From contig NZ_FMXN01000005.1 of the NCBI RefSeq assembly GCF_900104245.1, positions 1 to 64,000 of the forward strand: a stretch of 64,000 bases of DNA, given 5' to 3'. A model generated the notes under the pieces. It was not told the origin of the DNA and ran no database searches. It was given only the letters and a program-made list of their open reading frames with translations. Positions 39,211 through 50,081 of the stretch are shown piece after piece. The position numbers were made by a program, and so were the translations under genes. Source of the stretch: Pseudidiomarina indica (GTDB taxonomy: Bacteria; Pseudomonadota; Gammaproteobacteria; Enterobacterales; Alteromonadaceae). The first letter of the stretch is position 1, and each line of letters begins with the position of its first letter.

Positions 39211-40014
39211 ATGCGTTTTCCATACTTAGAACATGTGGCTCATGAAATTCTCCCCACCATTGAAATTTTGTGGGAGATTAGCCGTGCGTTTAATCCCGAG
39301 AGCGATGGCTCAGTCAGTGAATTTTATCAACTGAGCCGTGAGTTGGCTGAACGCCATGAAGACCTCGATGGGCTCGAAAAACTACAAGCGTTACAGGATG
39401 ATTTCTACTATCAACTGGGCTTTAGTGACGCCCCCGAGACAGTGGTGGGGGCGCAACGAGTATTACTGGATAGTGTGGTGAGCTACCGTACTGGGCTGCC
39501 GATTAGTCTGGCGCTATTATTGCAGGAAACCGCAGCGTACGCTGGATTACAATTAGAAGTGATTGACTTCCCAGGCTATCCGTTATTACGGTTTGACTTT
39601 GAACAAGAAAGTTACTTTGTGGATCCGGTACAAGGCGAGCTGCTAAAAGGGCGTCAGGTGCAAGAGCGGTTTGAAGATATTACTGAGCAAACCTTAGACT
39701 TTTCTTGGGATATGTTCGAAACAGCCGATCAAAAAACCATTCTGCGGCGTTATTTGACCGAATTGAAACATGCCATGATTCATGACCATGCGTTTGCCAA
39801 TGCGTTGACGGTGGTGCATATGTTATTAGCCATTTCACCGGATGATCCCTACGAAATTCGTGATCGCGGTTATGTTCTTGAAGAGCTTGATTGTCAGCAA
39901 GCTGCGGTTGACGACTATCAGTATTTTGTCGAACAATGCCCCGATGATCCAAGTGCACAGATGTTGCGGTTACAACTAGAAACATGGGCCGCCCCCCAGC
40001 AGGTCCTTCATTAA
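39211..40014 (+). CDS. sirB1: SirB1-type transglutaminase-like/TPR protein
   Basis: 267 residues: an N-terminal transglutaminase-like SirB1 domain (about 45-200, with GLPISLALLLQETAAYAGL and DFPGYPLLRF) and a C-terminal tetratricopeptide stretch (about 200-260). Function unknown; encoded between sirB2 and kdsA, as elsewhere. Confidence 0.88.
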   Translation: MRFPYLEHVAHEILPTIEILWEISRAFNPESDGSVSEFYQLSRELAERHEDLDGLEKLQALQDDFYYQLGFSDAPETVVGAQRVLLDSVVSYRTGLPISLALLLQETAAYAGLQLEVIDFPGYPLLRFDFEQESYFVDPVQGELLKGRQVQERFEDITEQTLDFSWDMFETADQKTILRRYLTELKHAMIHDHAFANALTVVHMLLAISPDDPYEIRDRGYVLEELDCQQAAVDDYQYFVEQCPDDPSAQMLRLQLETWAAPQQVLH

Positions 40015-40040
40015 CCAATTAAGAATAACAAGGGGTTTCT

Positions 40041-41294
40041 ATGGAAAGCACAGCGTTAATCACCAATGATGGGATTATCTTTGGGTTATTAGCGGTTATT
40101 TTGGGGCTAATTTTCTATACCCAAAGCAGTAGTAATAAGTTCTGGCAATCCTTTTACCGCTGGGTACCGGCATTATTAGTGTGCTATTTCGTGCCGTCGC
40201 TGCTGAATACTTTCGGAATTGTTGATGGTTCCAACACCAATTTATATCCATTTGTTATGGATTATTTATTGCCTGCCTGTTTGGTGTTACTGACCTTAAG
40301 TTTAGATTTGAAAGCAATCCTGCGGTTAGGGCCTAAGGTTCTCATTCTGTTTTTAACGGGAACCGTTGGGGTGGTGATTGGTGGCCCTATTGCATTACTG
40401 ATTGTGGGTGCGTTGTTCCCTGAGGTGTTGGGCGGAGCTGGTCCAGAAGCAGTATGGCGGGGCATGACCACTGTTGCCGGCAGCTGGATTGGTGGCGGTG
40501 CCAACCAAGCGGCCATGAAAGAAATCTACGAGGTGGGGGGAGAAATATTCTCGGCCATGGTGACCGTGGATATTATTGTCGCCAATATCTGGATGGCGGT
40601 CTTACTTTACATGGCGGGCGCCAGTAAACGAATTGACGCTCGCACCGGTGCTGATACGAGCGCGATTGATACCTTGAAACAGCGCATGGAAGAATATGAA
40701 GCATTGCATCGTCGTGAGTCGAAACTTCCCGATATTATGTTTATTGTTGCGGTGGCGTTTGGGGTGACGGGCTTAGCCCATTGGGGTGCTGAGGTGATTA
40801 CCCCGTGGGTTGCTGAACATGCACCTGTGCTGAAAGACTTTAGCTTAGATAAGAAATTTTTCTGGCTGATCGTGATCGCCACCACCGTGGGCATTGCCCT
40901 ATCGTTTACGCGGGTGCGGCAACTTGAAGGTGTAGGCGCTTCTAAGTACGGTTCCATGCTGGTCTATTTGTTAGTAGCAACCATCGGCTTGCATATGGAT
41001 GTGACTGCAATTGTTGATGTGCCTAAATACTTCCTCATTGGCATTATTTGGATGATCATTCATGCCAGCTTGATGTTGATTGTGGCCCGCTTATTGAAAG
41101 CGCCTATTTTTTACATGGCAGTGGGCAGTCAAGCCAATATTGGTGGGGCCGCGTCAGCGCCGGTGGTGGCTTCGGCCTTCCACCCTTCTCTAGCACCGAT
41201 AGGGGTGTTATTAGCGGTGCTAGGCTACGCGATTGGCACATACATGTCGTATATTTGTGGCCAGATTTTACGTGTGATTGCAGTCGGCGGTTAA
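40041..41294 (+). CDS. DUF819-family membrane transporter
   Basis: 417 residues with about eleven membrane helices. GSWIGGGANQAAMKEIYEV and the C-terminal GSQANIGGAASAPVVASAF are strong DUF819 (YjcL-like) features; the family resembles sodium-coupled carriers, but no substrate is known. It is inserted between sirB1 and kdsA, which are adjacent in E. coli, and is transcribed with them (26 bases after sirB1, 33 before kdsA). Confidence 0.88.
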   Translation: MESTALITNDGIIFGLLAVILGLIFYTQSSSNKFWQSFYRWVPALLVCYFVPSLLNTFGIVDGSNTNLYPFVMDYLLPACLVLLTLSLDLKAILRLGPKVLILFLTGTVGVVIGGPIALLIVGALFPEVLGGAGPEAVWRGMTTVAGSWIGGGANQAAMKEIYEVGGEIFSAMVTVDIIVANIWMAVLLYMAGASKRIDARTGADTSAIDTLKQRMEEYEALHRRESKLPDIMFIVAVAFGVTGLAHWGAEVITPWVAEHAPVLKDFSLDKKFFWLIVIATTVGIALSFTRVRQLEGVGASKYGSMLVYLLVATIGLHMDVTAIVDVPKYFLIGIIWMIIHASLMLIVARLLKAPIFYMAVGSQANIGGAASAPVVASAFHPSLAPIGVLLAVLGYAIGTYMSYICGQILRVIAVGG

Positions 41295-42176
<882 letters not shown>

Positions 42177-42203
42177 TATCCTCATCACTCTGCATTCAAT
42201 CTT

Positions 42204-42232
42204 GGCGGTGCTTGTCGATGGCAAGCACCGCC
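42204..42232 (+). terminator. Strong hairpin after kdsA
   Basis: GGCGGTGCTTG (42204-42214) pairs perfectly with CAAGCACCGCC (42222-42232) around a 7-base loop. No T-run follows, so it may be a Rho-assisted end or an mRNA 3' stabiliser for the hemA-kdsA operon. Confidence 0.6.
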
Positions 42233-42280
42233 AGCTCACGGACATTCATCTCAATCCCATCATTTTCATCGTTTATTCAC

Positions 42281-42309
42281 TTGCGGATTGGCGAGTTCTG
42301 TTTTAAATT
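42281..42309 (+). promoter_or_regulatory. Possible psrA promoter
   Basis: TTGCGG (42281-42286), 17 bases, TAAATT (42304-42309). Both boxes are imperfect, but spacing is ideal and the -10 abuts the PsrA-type operator, as expected for an autorepressed promoter. Confidence 0.4.
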
Positions 42310-42310
42310 A

Positions 42311-42322
42311 AAACGCATGTTT
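42311..42322 (+). promoter_or_regulatory. PsrA-type operator
   Basis: AAAC-GCAT-GTTT, matching the half-site arrangement AAAC-N4-GTTT known for Pseudomonas PsrA. It lies 30 bases before the psrA start codon and just after the likely -10 box. A second AT-rich half-site (TTCTAAAC, 42333-42340) follows. Confidence 0.55.
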
Positions 42323-42352
42323 AAAATGCGCGTTCTAAACTGAGCTGATTTC

Positions 42353-43003
42353 GTGAGTGAGAATGAAACCATGGTAAAGCGATTGACGACCAAAGATAAG
42401 ATTTTGAATGCTGCCGAAGCATTGTTTGCCGAACACGGATTCGAGCAAACGTCATTGCGTCAAATCACTGCGGATGCTCAGGTGAACCTTGCTTCTGTGA
42501 ATTATCATTTTGGTTCCAAAAAGGCACTGATTCAGGCAGTGATGGCACGTTATTTAGAAGTGTTGATGCCGGCGCTTCACCAAGAATTACAGACCTTATC
42601 ACAGCAACCGCAGATCACCACCCGCGCGGTGTTTGATTGTTTTCGTGGTCCGTTGCAAGAGTTAATCCATGTGTGTCGGCAAGGCCCGACAATTTTCTTA
42701 AGTTTGCTTGGATTCGCCTATACTGAAATTCAAGGCCATTTACGGCGTTATACCATGGCGCACTTCGGTGATGTCATTCAATTGTTACTCACATTGCTAC
42801 ATGCTGCTAATCCTCAATTGAGCCCCGCCGAAATGTTTTGGCGATTGCATTTTGTGTTGGGCGCCACGGTATTTGCGCAAGTATCAGGGCCAGCCTTGCG
42901 AGAGATCGCTGCCGCAGATTTTGGGGAAGCCATTGAAGCGGATGATGTGCTGGAACGACTGATTCCATTTTTAGCAGGCGGTGTTGATGCACCGTCTAAG
43001 TAA
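42353..43003 (+). CDS. psrA: TetR-family fatty-acid sensor PsrA
   Basis: 216 residues. The TetR helix-turn-helix covers about 18-62 (ILNAAEALFAEHGFEQTSLRQI, then VNYHFGSKKALIQAV), and the ligand domain contains LLGFAYTEIQGHLRRY and FWRLHFVLGATVF, which match Pseudomonas PsrA. PsrA releases DNA on binding long-chain fatty acids and controls beta-oxidation and its own gene. fadE follows after 66 bases, supporting this. GTG 42353 is used; ATG 42371 is an alternative that gives a PsrA-like N-terminus. Confidence 0.85.
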   Translation: MSENETMVKRLTTKDKILNAAEALFAEHGFEQTSLRQITADAQVNLASVNYHFGSKKALIQAVMARYLEVLMPALHQELQTLSQQPQITTRAVFDCFRGPLQELIHVCRQGPTIFLSLLGFAYTEIQGHLRRYTMAHFGDVIQLLLTLLHAANPQLSPAEMFWRLHFVLGATVFAQVSGPALREIAAADFGEAIEADDVLERLIPFLAGGVDAPSK

Positions 43004-43069
43004 CGAACAAGCGACTTCGTAGAAGCCGTCCAAACCTCCCATTGTACCTATAGGAAAAGGTGTTATTCG

Positions 43070-45373
43070 ATGGAAATTTTGATTCTCTTAGCGGTCGTTG
43101 TGGTGTTGCTGTTTGCAGTGCCCGATATTCGCCGCAGTTTAATTACCCGTCCGGCGTTTGGCTTTTTTAAACGAGTCTTACCGCCCTTGTCTCCAACTGA
43201 GCGTGAAGCAATGCAAGCGGGGGATACGTGGTGGGATGCTGATTTATTTAGCGGCCGCCCAGACTGGCATGAGTTTCATCAAATCAAGGCACCGCAATTT
43301 ACTGCGGACGAGCAAGCCTTTATTGATAATCAACTCGAGACCTTGTTAACGCTATTGGATGATTTCCGCATTGTGCAACAAGACGCGGATTTGCCTAAAG
43401 AAGTATGGGACTATCTGCGCCAGGAAAAATTCTTTGCCATGATCATTGGAAAAGAATATGGCGGGTTAGATTTCTCACCGGCAGCGAACTCACACATTGT
43501 GTCGCGCATCGCAACGCGCTCAATCAGTGCTGCGGTTTCTGTGATGGTTCCAAACTCGTTGGGGCCGGGTGAGTTATTAACTCACTATGGTACGGAAGAA
43601 CAGAAAAACTACTGGCTCCCCCGTTTAGCCGATGGCACAGATATTCCGTGTTTCGCATTGACTGCTCCGGAAGCAGGTTCGGATGCGGGTGCGATTCCAG
43701 ATATGGGCATTGTCTGTAAGGGAGAGTTCGACGGCGAAGAAGTGGTCGGTATCCGGTTAAACTGGAATAAGCGCTACATTACGTTAGCGCCGATTGCGAC
43801 CGTACTAGGCTTGGCGTTCAAGCTTTATGATCCGGAAGGACTTATGGGTGATGAGAAAGATATTGGCATCACCTGTGCCTTGATCCCAACCAATCATCCA
43901 GGCGTGGAAGTAGGGGAGCGTCACCTGCCATTAAATCAAGCCTTTATGAATGGCACGACCTATGGCAAGGATGTTTTTATCCCATTAGATTGGATTATTG
44001 GTGGACGTGAGTACGCCGGCAAAGGCTGGCGGATGCTGATTGAATGTTTGTCCGCAGGGCGTGGCATTAGCTTGCCAGCTTTAGCGGCAGCGACGGGGCA
44101 TGTCACCCAACGGATGACGGGCGCCTATGCGTATGTGCGGCAACAGTTTGGCTTACCAATCGGGCTATTCGAAGGGGTGCAGGAAGCACTCGGTGAAATT
44201 GGTGGCAAGAACTATATTCTTGAATCCATGCGTCGCTTGACCTTGACTGCCTTGTGTGACGGGAAAAGTCCTTCAGTGATTACCGCCATGACTAAGTATC
44301 ACATGACAGAAATGGGGCGTGATGTGCTTGACGCAGCCATGGATATTCATGCGGGTAAAGGCATTCAGTTAGGGCCACGTAACTACCTCGGACACGGGTA
44401 TATGGCGACACCGGTATCGATTACCGTGGAAGGCGCTAATATTTTAACGCGCAACCTGATGATTTTTGGTCAAGGCGCAACCCGCTGTCACCCCTACGTT
44501 TTGGCGGAAATGGAAGCAGCTGCTAACCCGAATGAAGAGGAAGGTTTGGCACAGTTTGATAAGCTGTTGTTGAACCATATTGGATTCGCGGCAGGCAACT
44601 TCTTTGGCAGTTTGTGGATGGGGCTCACCGGCGCGCACTTTAACGCGAGCCCAATGAGCGGTCCGACGGCTCGTTACTATCAACAATTGACCCGCATGAG
44701 CCGCGCCTTGGCGCTATCTGCGGATATGGCGATGTTGGTCATGGGCGGTGACTTGAAACGCCGCGAAATGCTGTCAGCACGTCTTGGTGATGTATTGAGT
44801 CATCTGTATATGGCGTCAGCGGTGTTAAAACGCTATGAAGATGATGGTCGTCAGGCGAGTGATTTACCATTCGTGGATTACGCGTTGCAACATCACTTGT
44901 ACAGTATTGGCCAAGCCTTTGATGGGTTCTTTGCGAACTTCCCGAATCGCTTTGTCGCTTGGACCCAACGCTTTGTTATTTTCCCTCTTGGCATTCGTTT
45001 CAAAAAGCCAACGGACGCAACCTTGCAAGCCATTGCGAAGAGCACCATGGAGCCTGGTACCACGCGTGATCGTCATACTTTCTTGTGTTACTGGCGTGAG
45101 GAAGAAGATGACATGACTGGCCACATGGAGCTGGCTTTTTTAGGCATGCGCAAGAATGCGGATGTGTATAAGCGGATTCGTCAAGCGGTTAAGCGGGGCG
45201 ATATTGCCGAAAACCTCAATGGCGATGCCTTGGCAGAAGCGGCACTGGCTGCTGAGATTGTGACCGCGGCAGAAGCGACCGAGCTAAAACATGTGGAAGC
45301 GTTGCGCTTGCGAGCCATTGGTGTGGATAGCTTTGCGCCGGGTGTGATTGAGCAACGCAGGTTTTATTCGTAG
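43070..45373 (+). CDS. fadE: Acyl-CoA dehydrogenase FadE
   Basis: 767 residues (E. coli FadE about 814). An N-terminal membrane helix (1-20) and linker precede the acyl-CoA dehydrogenase core (about 95-480; PCFALTAPEAGSDAGAI, and GKGIQLGPRNYLGHGY), with a DUF1974 C-terminal region. It oxidises acyl-CoA in the first beta-oxidation step with electrons passed to the respiratory chain. ATG has AGGAAAAGG upstream. Likely PsrA regulated. Confidence 0.94.
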   Translation: MEILILLAVVVVLLFAVPDIRRSLITRPAFGFFKRVLPPLSPTEREAMQAGDTWWDADLFSGRPDWHEFHQIKAPQFTADEQAFIDNQLETLLTLLDDFRIVQQDADLPKEVWDYLRQEKFFAMIIGKEYGGLDFSPAANSHIVSRIATRSISAAVSVMVPNSLGPGELLTHYGTEEQKNYWLPRLADGTDIPCFALTAPEAGSDAGAIPDMGIVCKGEFDGEEVVGIRLNWNKRYITLAPIATVLGLAFKLYDPEGLMGDEKDIGITCALIPTNHPGVEVGERHLPLNQAFMNGTTYGKDVFIPLDWIIGGREYAGKGWRMLIECLSAGRGISLPALAAATGHVTQRMTGAYAYVRQQFGLPIGLFEGVQEALGEIGGKNYILESMRRLTLTALCDGKSPSVITAMTKYHMTEMGRDVLDAAMDIHAGKGIQLGPRNYLGHGYMATPVSITVEGANILTRNLMIFGQGATRCHPYVLAEMEAAANPNEEEGLAQFDKLLLNHIGFAAGNFFGSLWMGLTGAHFNASPMSGPTARYYQQLTRMSRALALSADMAMLVMGGDLKRREMLSARLGDVLSHLYMASAVLKRYEDDGRQASDLPFVDYALQHHLYSIGQAFDGFFANFPNRFVAWTQRFVIFPLGIRFKKPTDATLQAIAKSTMEPGTTRDRHTFLCYWREEEDDMTGHMELAFLGMRKNADVYKRIRQAVKRGDIAENLNGDALAEAALAAEIVTAAEATELKHVEALRLRAIGVDSFAPGVIEQRRFYS

Positions 45374-45393
45374 TTCATGACTCGGTAAGACAC

Positions 45394-45422
45394 AAAAAAA
45401 GGAAGCTAAGCTTCCTTTTTTT
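45394..45422. terminator. Bidirectional terminator between fadE and ettA
   Basis: GGAAGC-TAA-GCTTCC (45401-45415) has seven A before it and seven or more T after it, so it can end both fadE (plus) and ettA (minus) transcripts. The genes converge 63 bases apart. Confidence 0.9.
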
Positions 45423-45436
45423 GTTCATTTTGCCCT

Positions 45437-47101
45437 TTAATTAATGGGCTTGTAGCGAGTGCGATGAGGCTCCATGGCTTGTTCACCATGAGTTTTCTTC
45501 ATGTACTCTTCGTAATCGGTGTAGTTCCCTTCGTAGAAGTTAATCTGCCCTTCATCACGATAATCGAGAATATGCGTTGCGACGCGGTCGAGGAACCAGC
45601 GGTCGTGCGAAATAACCATGGCAGAGCCCGGGAATTCAAGTAACGCATTTTCTAAGGCACGCAAGGTTTCAACGTCAAGATCGTTGGTCGGTTCGTCAAG
45701 TAACAATAAGTTACCACCAGCCTTGAGCAGTTTAGCCAAATGCACCCGGTTACGTTCCCCTCCGGATAACTCACCTATGCGTTTTTGCTGGTCATTCCCA
45801 CGGAAGTTAAAACGGCCCACGTAGGCACGGCTATTGATTTCAAAGTTGCCAATGCGAATCATATCTTGACCGTCGGAAATTTCCTGCCACACGGTGTTGC
45901 TATCCACCATGCTATCGCGGAACTGATCAACACTGGCCAGTTGTACGGTTTCACCCAGCTCTACTGTGCCGGAATCGGGTTGTTCTTGGCCGGTGATCAT
46001 ACGGAATAGGGTTGACTTACCGGCACCGTTCGGGCCGATAATCCCCACAATGGCACCCTTAGGAACACTAAAGCTGAGATTATCAATTAAGACGCGCCCA
46101 TCGTAGGCTTTGCTTAATTGATTCACTTCTAGCACTTTGTCCCCTAAACGTGGGCCTGGTGGAATAAAGAGCTCATTGGTTTCATTGCGTTTTTGATAAT
46201 CTGAGCTTTGCAGCTCTTCAAACCGCGCCATCCGAGATTTGCTTTTCGCTTGACGACCTTTAGGGTTTTGACGCACCCACTCAAGTTCTTGCTTAATACT
46301 GCGTTGACGCGCCTTCTCTTGCTTTTCTTCTTGTTCAAGGCGACGTTCTTTTTGTTCCAACCACGAGGAGTAATTACCTTCCCACGGAATGCCATAGCCA
46401 CGGTCGAGTTCGAGGATCCAGCCCGCCACGTTATCTAAGAAGTAACGGTCGTGGGTAATCGCAACCACAGTGCCTTCATAATCATGGAGGAAGCGTTCTA
46501 ACCAAGCGACAGATTCCGCATCCAAGTGGTTCGTCGGCTCGTCCAGTAACAACATATCAGGCTTGCTTAACAATAAGCGGCAAATGGCAACTCGGCGGCG
46601 CTCACCTCCAGATAATACTTTAATAGGAGCATCCCAAGGCGGTAAGCGGAGGGCATCGGCGGCGCGCTCAAGCATATGATTCAGGTTATGCCCGTCTTTT
46701 GCTTGAATAATGGCTTCCAGCTCTCCTTGGCGTTTTGCCAAGGCGTCAAAATCGGCGTCTTCTTCAGCATAAGCTGCATAAACTTGGTCTAATTCAGCGA
46801 GTGCGTTGTTGACGTCAGCAACGGCTTCTTCAACAGTTTCACGAACTGTTTTGTTTTCATCCAATTGTGGTTCTTGTGGCAAGTAACCAATTTGGATGCC
46901 TGCTAATGGGCGCGCTTCACCTTCGTATTCTTTATCTACGCCAGCCATAATACGAAGGAGGGTTGATTTCCCTGCGCCGTTTAAGCCTAACACCCCAATT
47001 TTGGCACCGGGGAAAAACGATAACGAGATATCTTTCAGAATGGTCTTTTTGGGTGGCACCACCTTACTGACCCGCGACATCGAATAAATGAATTGTGCCA
47101 T
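45437..47101 (-). CDS. ettA: Energy-dependent translational throttle protein EttA
   Basis: 554 residues, ABC-F family with two ATPase domains: Walker A GLNGAGKST (about 39-47) and GPNGAGKST (about 330-338), two signature LSGGE motifs, and two Walker B (LLLLDEPTNHLD, LLLLDEPTNDLD). The linker holds the arm-like charged helix KERRLEQEEKQEKARQRSIK. No membrane part. It gates the first elongation cycle according to the ATP/ADP ratio. Length is that of E. coli EttA (555). Confidence 0.96.
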   Translation of the reverse strand: MAQFIYSMSRVSKVVPPKKTILKDISLSFFPGAKIGVLGLNGAGKSTLLRIMAGVDKEYEGEARPLAGIQIGYLPQEPQLDENKTVRETVEEAVADVNNALAELDQVYAAYAEEDADFDALAKRQGELEAIIQAKDGHNLNHMLERAADALRLPPWDAPIKVLSGGERRRVAICRLLLSKPDMLLLDEPTNHLDAESVAWLERFLHDYEGTVVAITHDRYFLDNVAGWILELDRGYGIPWEGNYSSWLEQKERRLEQEEKQEKARQRSIKQELEWVRQNPKGRQAKSKSRMARFEELQSSDYQKRNETNELFIPPGPRLGDKVLEVNQLSKAYDGRVLIDNLSFSVPKGAIVGIIGPNGAGKSTLFRMITGQEQPDSGTVELGETVQLASVDQFRDSMVDSNTVWQEISDGQDMIRIGNFEINSRAYVGRFNFRGNDQQKRIGELSGGERNRVHLAKLLKAGGNLLLLDEPTNDLDVETLRALENALLEFPGSAMVISHDRWFLDRVATHILDYRDEGQINFYEGNYTDYEEYMKKTHGEQAMEPHRTRYKPIN

Positions 47102-47248
47102 AACAGCATGCGCTCCTTTTGAGGCGAAAAATTAAAGCCAAAAACAACAATCGCTTATTTTAACCCTTAAGTTGGCGCTAACCCAAGTATATTGGTAAAC
47201 TAGAGCCACTTATTTTGTGGTCATTGTATCTGAAGTCAGGAGCCCCCG

Positions 47249-48511
47249 ATGTTAAAACATGATTTGAAGATTGCCGAATATGATAACGAGTTGTGGCAAG
47301 CCATGACGGGTGAAGTACAGCGTCAAGAAGAACATATTGAGCTGATTGCATCTGAAAACTACACCAGCCCACGAGTCCTTGAAGCACAGGGCTCACAGTT
47401 AACGAACAAATATGCGGAAGGTTACCCAAACCGTCGTTATTACGGTGGTTGTGAGTATGTGGATGTGGTGGAGACATTGGCCATTGAGCGTGCCAAAGAA
47501 TTGTTTGGCGCGTGCTATGCAAACGTGCAACCACACTCGGGCTCGCAAGCAAACTCTGCCGTATTTTTAGCATTATTAGAAGCAGGCGATACAGTGCTCG
47601 GCATGAGCTTGGCGCATGGTGGTCACTTGACCCATGGCTCGCCAGTGAACTTCTCAGGCAAGTTATACAACGCAATTCATTACGGGCTTGATGAGAGCAC
47701 CGGTGAAATCGATTATGACGAAGTGCGCTCTATGGCACTTGAGCATAAGCCGAAAATGATCGTAGCAGGATTCTCTGCGTACTCCGGCATTGTTGACTGG
47801 GCAAAGTTCCGTGAAATTGCCGATGAAGTTGGCGCTTATTTCTTAGTGGACATGGCCCACGTAGCCGGTTTGGTTGCAGCAGGTCTGTACCCGAACCCAG
47901 TCCCTCATGCTGACGTCGTGACTAGTACCACTCATAAAACCTTGGCAGGCCCACGGAGCGGTCTCATTCTGTCAGGTAAAAACGACGAAGAGTTGCATAA
48001 AAAATTGAACAGTGGTGTGTTCCCAGGCAGCCAAGGTGGCCCTTTGTGTCACGTGATTGCCGCCAAAGCTATCGCCTTCAAAGAAGCCATGGAGCCGGAG
48101 TTTAAAGCGTACCAACAGCAGGTGTTAGAAAATGCCAATACCATGGTGAAAGTAATGCAAGAACGTGGTTACAAAATCGTTTCTGGCGGCACACAAAACC
48201 ATTTATTCTTGGTTGATTTAATCGACAAAGGCATTACAGGAAAAGATGCCGATGCGGCGTTAGGGCGTGCTTACATCACGGTGAATAAAAACTCGGTCCC
48301 TAATGATCCTCGCTCTCCGTTTGTCACTTCAGGTTTACGGATGGGAACACCAGCCATTACTCGTCGCGGCTTCAAACAAGCCGAAACTGAGCAAGTGGCG
48401 AACTGGATCTGTGACGTGCTCGATAATATCGAAAACGAAACGGTTATCGAGCAAGTGCGTGAGAAAGTGAAAGCACTTTGTAAAGAATTCCCAGTCTACA
48501 GCAGCAACTAA
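47249..48511 (+). CDS. glyA: Serine hydroxymethyltransferase
   Basis: 420 residues, PLP enzyme converting serine and tetrahydrofolate to glycine and methylene-THF. The PLP lysine is in [15 protein letters not shown] (about 231), and [13 protein letters not shown] and [13 protein letters not shown] are standard motifs. CAGGAG lies 8 bases before the ATG. The 147-base gap from divergent ettA contains a weak candidate promoter (TTGGCG, 18 bases, TAAACT around 47172-47201); I see no glycine riboswitch or PurR box. Confidence 0.97.
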   Translation: MLKHDLKIAEYDNELWQAMTGEVQRQEEHIELIASENYTSPRVLEAQGSQLTNKYAEGYPNRRYYGGCEYVDVVETLAIERAKELFGACYANVQPHSGSQANSAVFLALLEAGDTVLGMSLAHGGHLTHGSPVNFSGKLYNAIHYGLDESTGEIDYDEVRSMALEHKPKMIVAGFSAYSGIVDWAKFREIADEVGAYFLVDMAHVAGLVAAGLYPNPVPHADVVTSTTHKTLAGPRSGLILSGKNDEELHKKLNSGVFPGSQGGPLCHVIAAKAIAFKEAMEPEFKAYQQQVLENANTMVKVMQERGYKIVSGGTQNHLFLVDLIDKGITGKDADAALGRAYITVNKNSVPNDPRSPFVTSGLRMGTPAITRRGFKQAETEQVANWICDVLDNIENETVIEQVREKVKALCKEFPVYSSN

Positions 48512-48526
48512 GGGAAGGATTCGCCT

Positions 48527-48976
48527 ATGCATTGTCCTTTTTGTGGCACACAAGATACCAAAGTGATTGACTCACGACTCGTGAATGACGGCGCCTCGGT
48601 GCGCCGTCGACGGGAATGCACCGATTGCAAAGAGCGGTTTACAACCTTTGAAACTGCGGAATTGGTGATGCCACGAGTCATTAAATCCGACGGCACACGT
48701 GAACCATTTAATGAGGACAAACTGCGGAGTGGCTTGTTACGGGCACTGGAAAAACGCCCGGTTAGTCTGGAAGCGATTGAACAAGCCATTCAAAACGTCA
48801 AATCTTCATTGCGTGCAACCGGTGATCGAGAAGTGACCAGCCAATTGATTGGGGCATTGGTCATGGATAATTTGAAAGCACTGGATAAAGTGGCATACAT
48901 TCGGTTTGCCTCAGTGTATCGCGCCTTTGAAGATATTCGTGAATTTGGTGAAGAGATTGCTCGACTGAATGACTAA
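48527..48976 (+). CDS. nrdR: Transcriptional repressor NrdR
   Basis: 149 residues. Zinc ribbon cysteines C3, C6, C31 and C34 ([11 protein letters not shown] and CTDCKERF) and an ATP-cone (about 49-139, [16 protein letters not shown]). It represses ribonucleotide reductase genes in response to dATP/ATP. Lies between glyA and ribD, a conserved setting; its 3' end overlaps ribD by 8 bases. Confidence 0.97.
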   Translation: MHCPFCGTQDTKVIDSRLVNDGASVRRRRECTDCKERFTTFETAELVMPRVIKSDGTREPFNEDKLRSGLLRALEKRPVSLEAIEQAIQNVKSSLRATGDREVTSQLIGALVMDNLKALDKVAYIRFASVYRAFEDIREFGEEIARLND

Positions 48977-50081
48977 TGTGAAGGTAATTCATCAGAAGTA
49001 CATGCAACGCGCCCTTGAGCTAGCCGCTCTCGGGCGCTTTTCGTCTATGCCAAACCCAATGGTTGGCTGTGTGATTGTGGCAGACGGCACCATTGTCGGC
49101 GAAGGCTGGCATGCGAAAGCAGGTGAGCCCCATGCTGAAGTTCATGCCTTACGTGCCGCCGGTGCTGCAGCACGTGGTGCGACAGCGTATGTGACCCTAG
49201 AGCCATGCAGTCACCACGGGCGAACCCCGCCCTGTGTGGATGCGTTGTTAGCTGCTGGGATCGGCCACGTTGTGATTGCCATGGAAGATCCTAATCCGTT
49301 AGTGAGCGGGCAGGGGATTGCTCGGTTACGGGACCAAGGGGTAGCTGTGACCGTAGGTATATTAGCTGACGCTGCGCGGCGCCTGAATCAAGGGTTTGTG
49401 GCACGAATGGAACGTCAGCGTCCGTGGTTGCAAGTGAAAATGGCGGCTAGCATCGATGGTAAAACAGCGTTGGTAAATGGTGAAAGCCAATGGATTACCA
49501 GCCCGCAAGCTCGTCAAGATGTGCATCGCTGGCGTGCACAAAGTGGTGCAATCTTAAGCTCAGCGGCGACGGTATTAGCGGATGGCGCGCGCTTAACAGC
49601 TCGCCACCCACACGCACAGCAACAGCCATTACGCGTCATTATTGATAGTAAAGGCTTGTTAACTGCAGATTTGCCCTTATTTAAAGAAACCAGTCCAATC
49701 CTATTGGTGCAGGCTGAAGAAACTCCCGTCGTGGCGTTTCCTGAGCATGTTGAACGGCTGATACTACCCCTGACGGAGTCCGGGAATATTGACTTGCCGG
49801 CGCTGTTTCAAGCGCTGGCAGAGAAGCAAGTAAACCGCGTTTGGACCGAGTGCGGAGCTCAGTTAGCCGGTGCTTTGTTGCAAGCCAATTTGGTTGATGA
49901 ACTGGTGATTTATCTTGCACCAAAATTAATTGGTGCTGCTGGGTTGAGCTTGGTTGCATTACCAGAATATACAGCCATGGCGCAGATACCAGAATTAACC
50001 TTTACAGATGTACGTCAAGTCGGTGATGATCTGCGGATTATTGCTGAGCCTCGAATGACGCTAGGAGACCAATTGTTGTGA
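48969..50081 (+). CDS. ribD: Bifunctional riboflavin deaminase-reductase RibD
   Basis: 370 residues. The deaminase domain (about 10-130) has the zinc motif H55-A-E57 and [11 protein letters not shown] (C80, C89). The reductase domain (about 150-365) contains [13 protein letters not shown] and the [11 protein letters not shown] segment. It performs the second and third steps from GTP to riboflavin. Overlaps the next gene as GTGA. Confidence 0.95.
   Translation: MTNVKVIHQKYMQRALELAALGRFSSMPNPMVGCVIVADGTIVGEGWHAKAGEPHAEVHALRAAGAAARGATAYVTLEPCSHHGRTPPCVDALLAAGIGHVVIAMEDPNPLVSGQGIARLRDQGVAVTVGILADAARRLNQGFVARMERQRPWLQVKMAASIDGKTALVNGESQWITSPQARQDVHRWRAQSGAILSSAATVLADGARLTARHPHAQQQPLRVIIDSKGLLTADLPLFKETSPILLVQAEETPVVAFPEHVERLILPLTESGNIDLPALFQALAEKQVNRVWTECGAQLAGALLQANLVDELVIYLAPKLIGAAGLSLVALPEYTAMAQIPELTFTDVRQVGDDLRIIAEPRMTLGDQLL

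Noticed and set aside
47102-47248. Glycine riboswitch or PurR site before glyA
   Set aside because: The 147-base gap lacks the needed structure and no purine-box palindrome is present.
48400-50080. FMN riboswitch before ribD
   Set aside because: ribD overlaps nrdR with no room for a leader, and no conserved RFN elements are seen.
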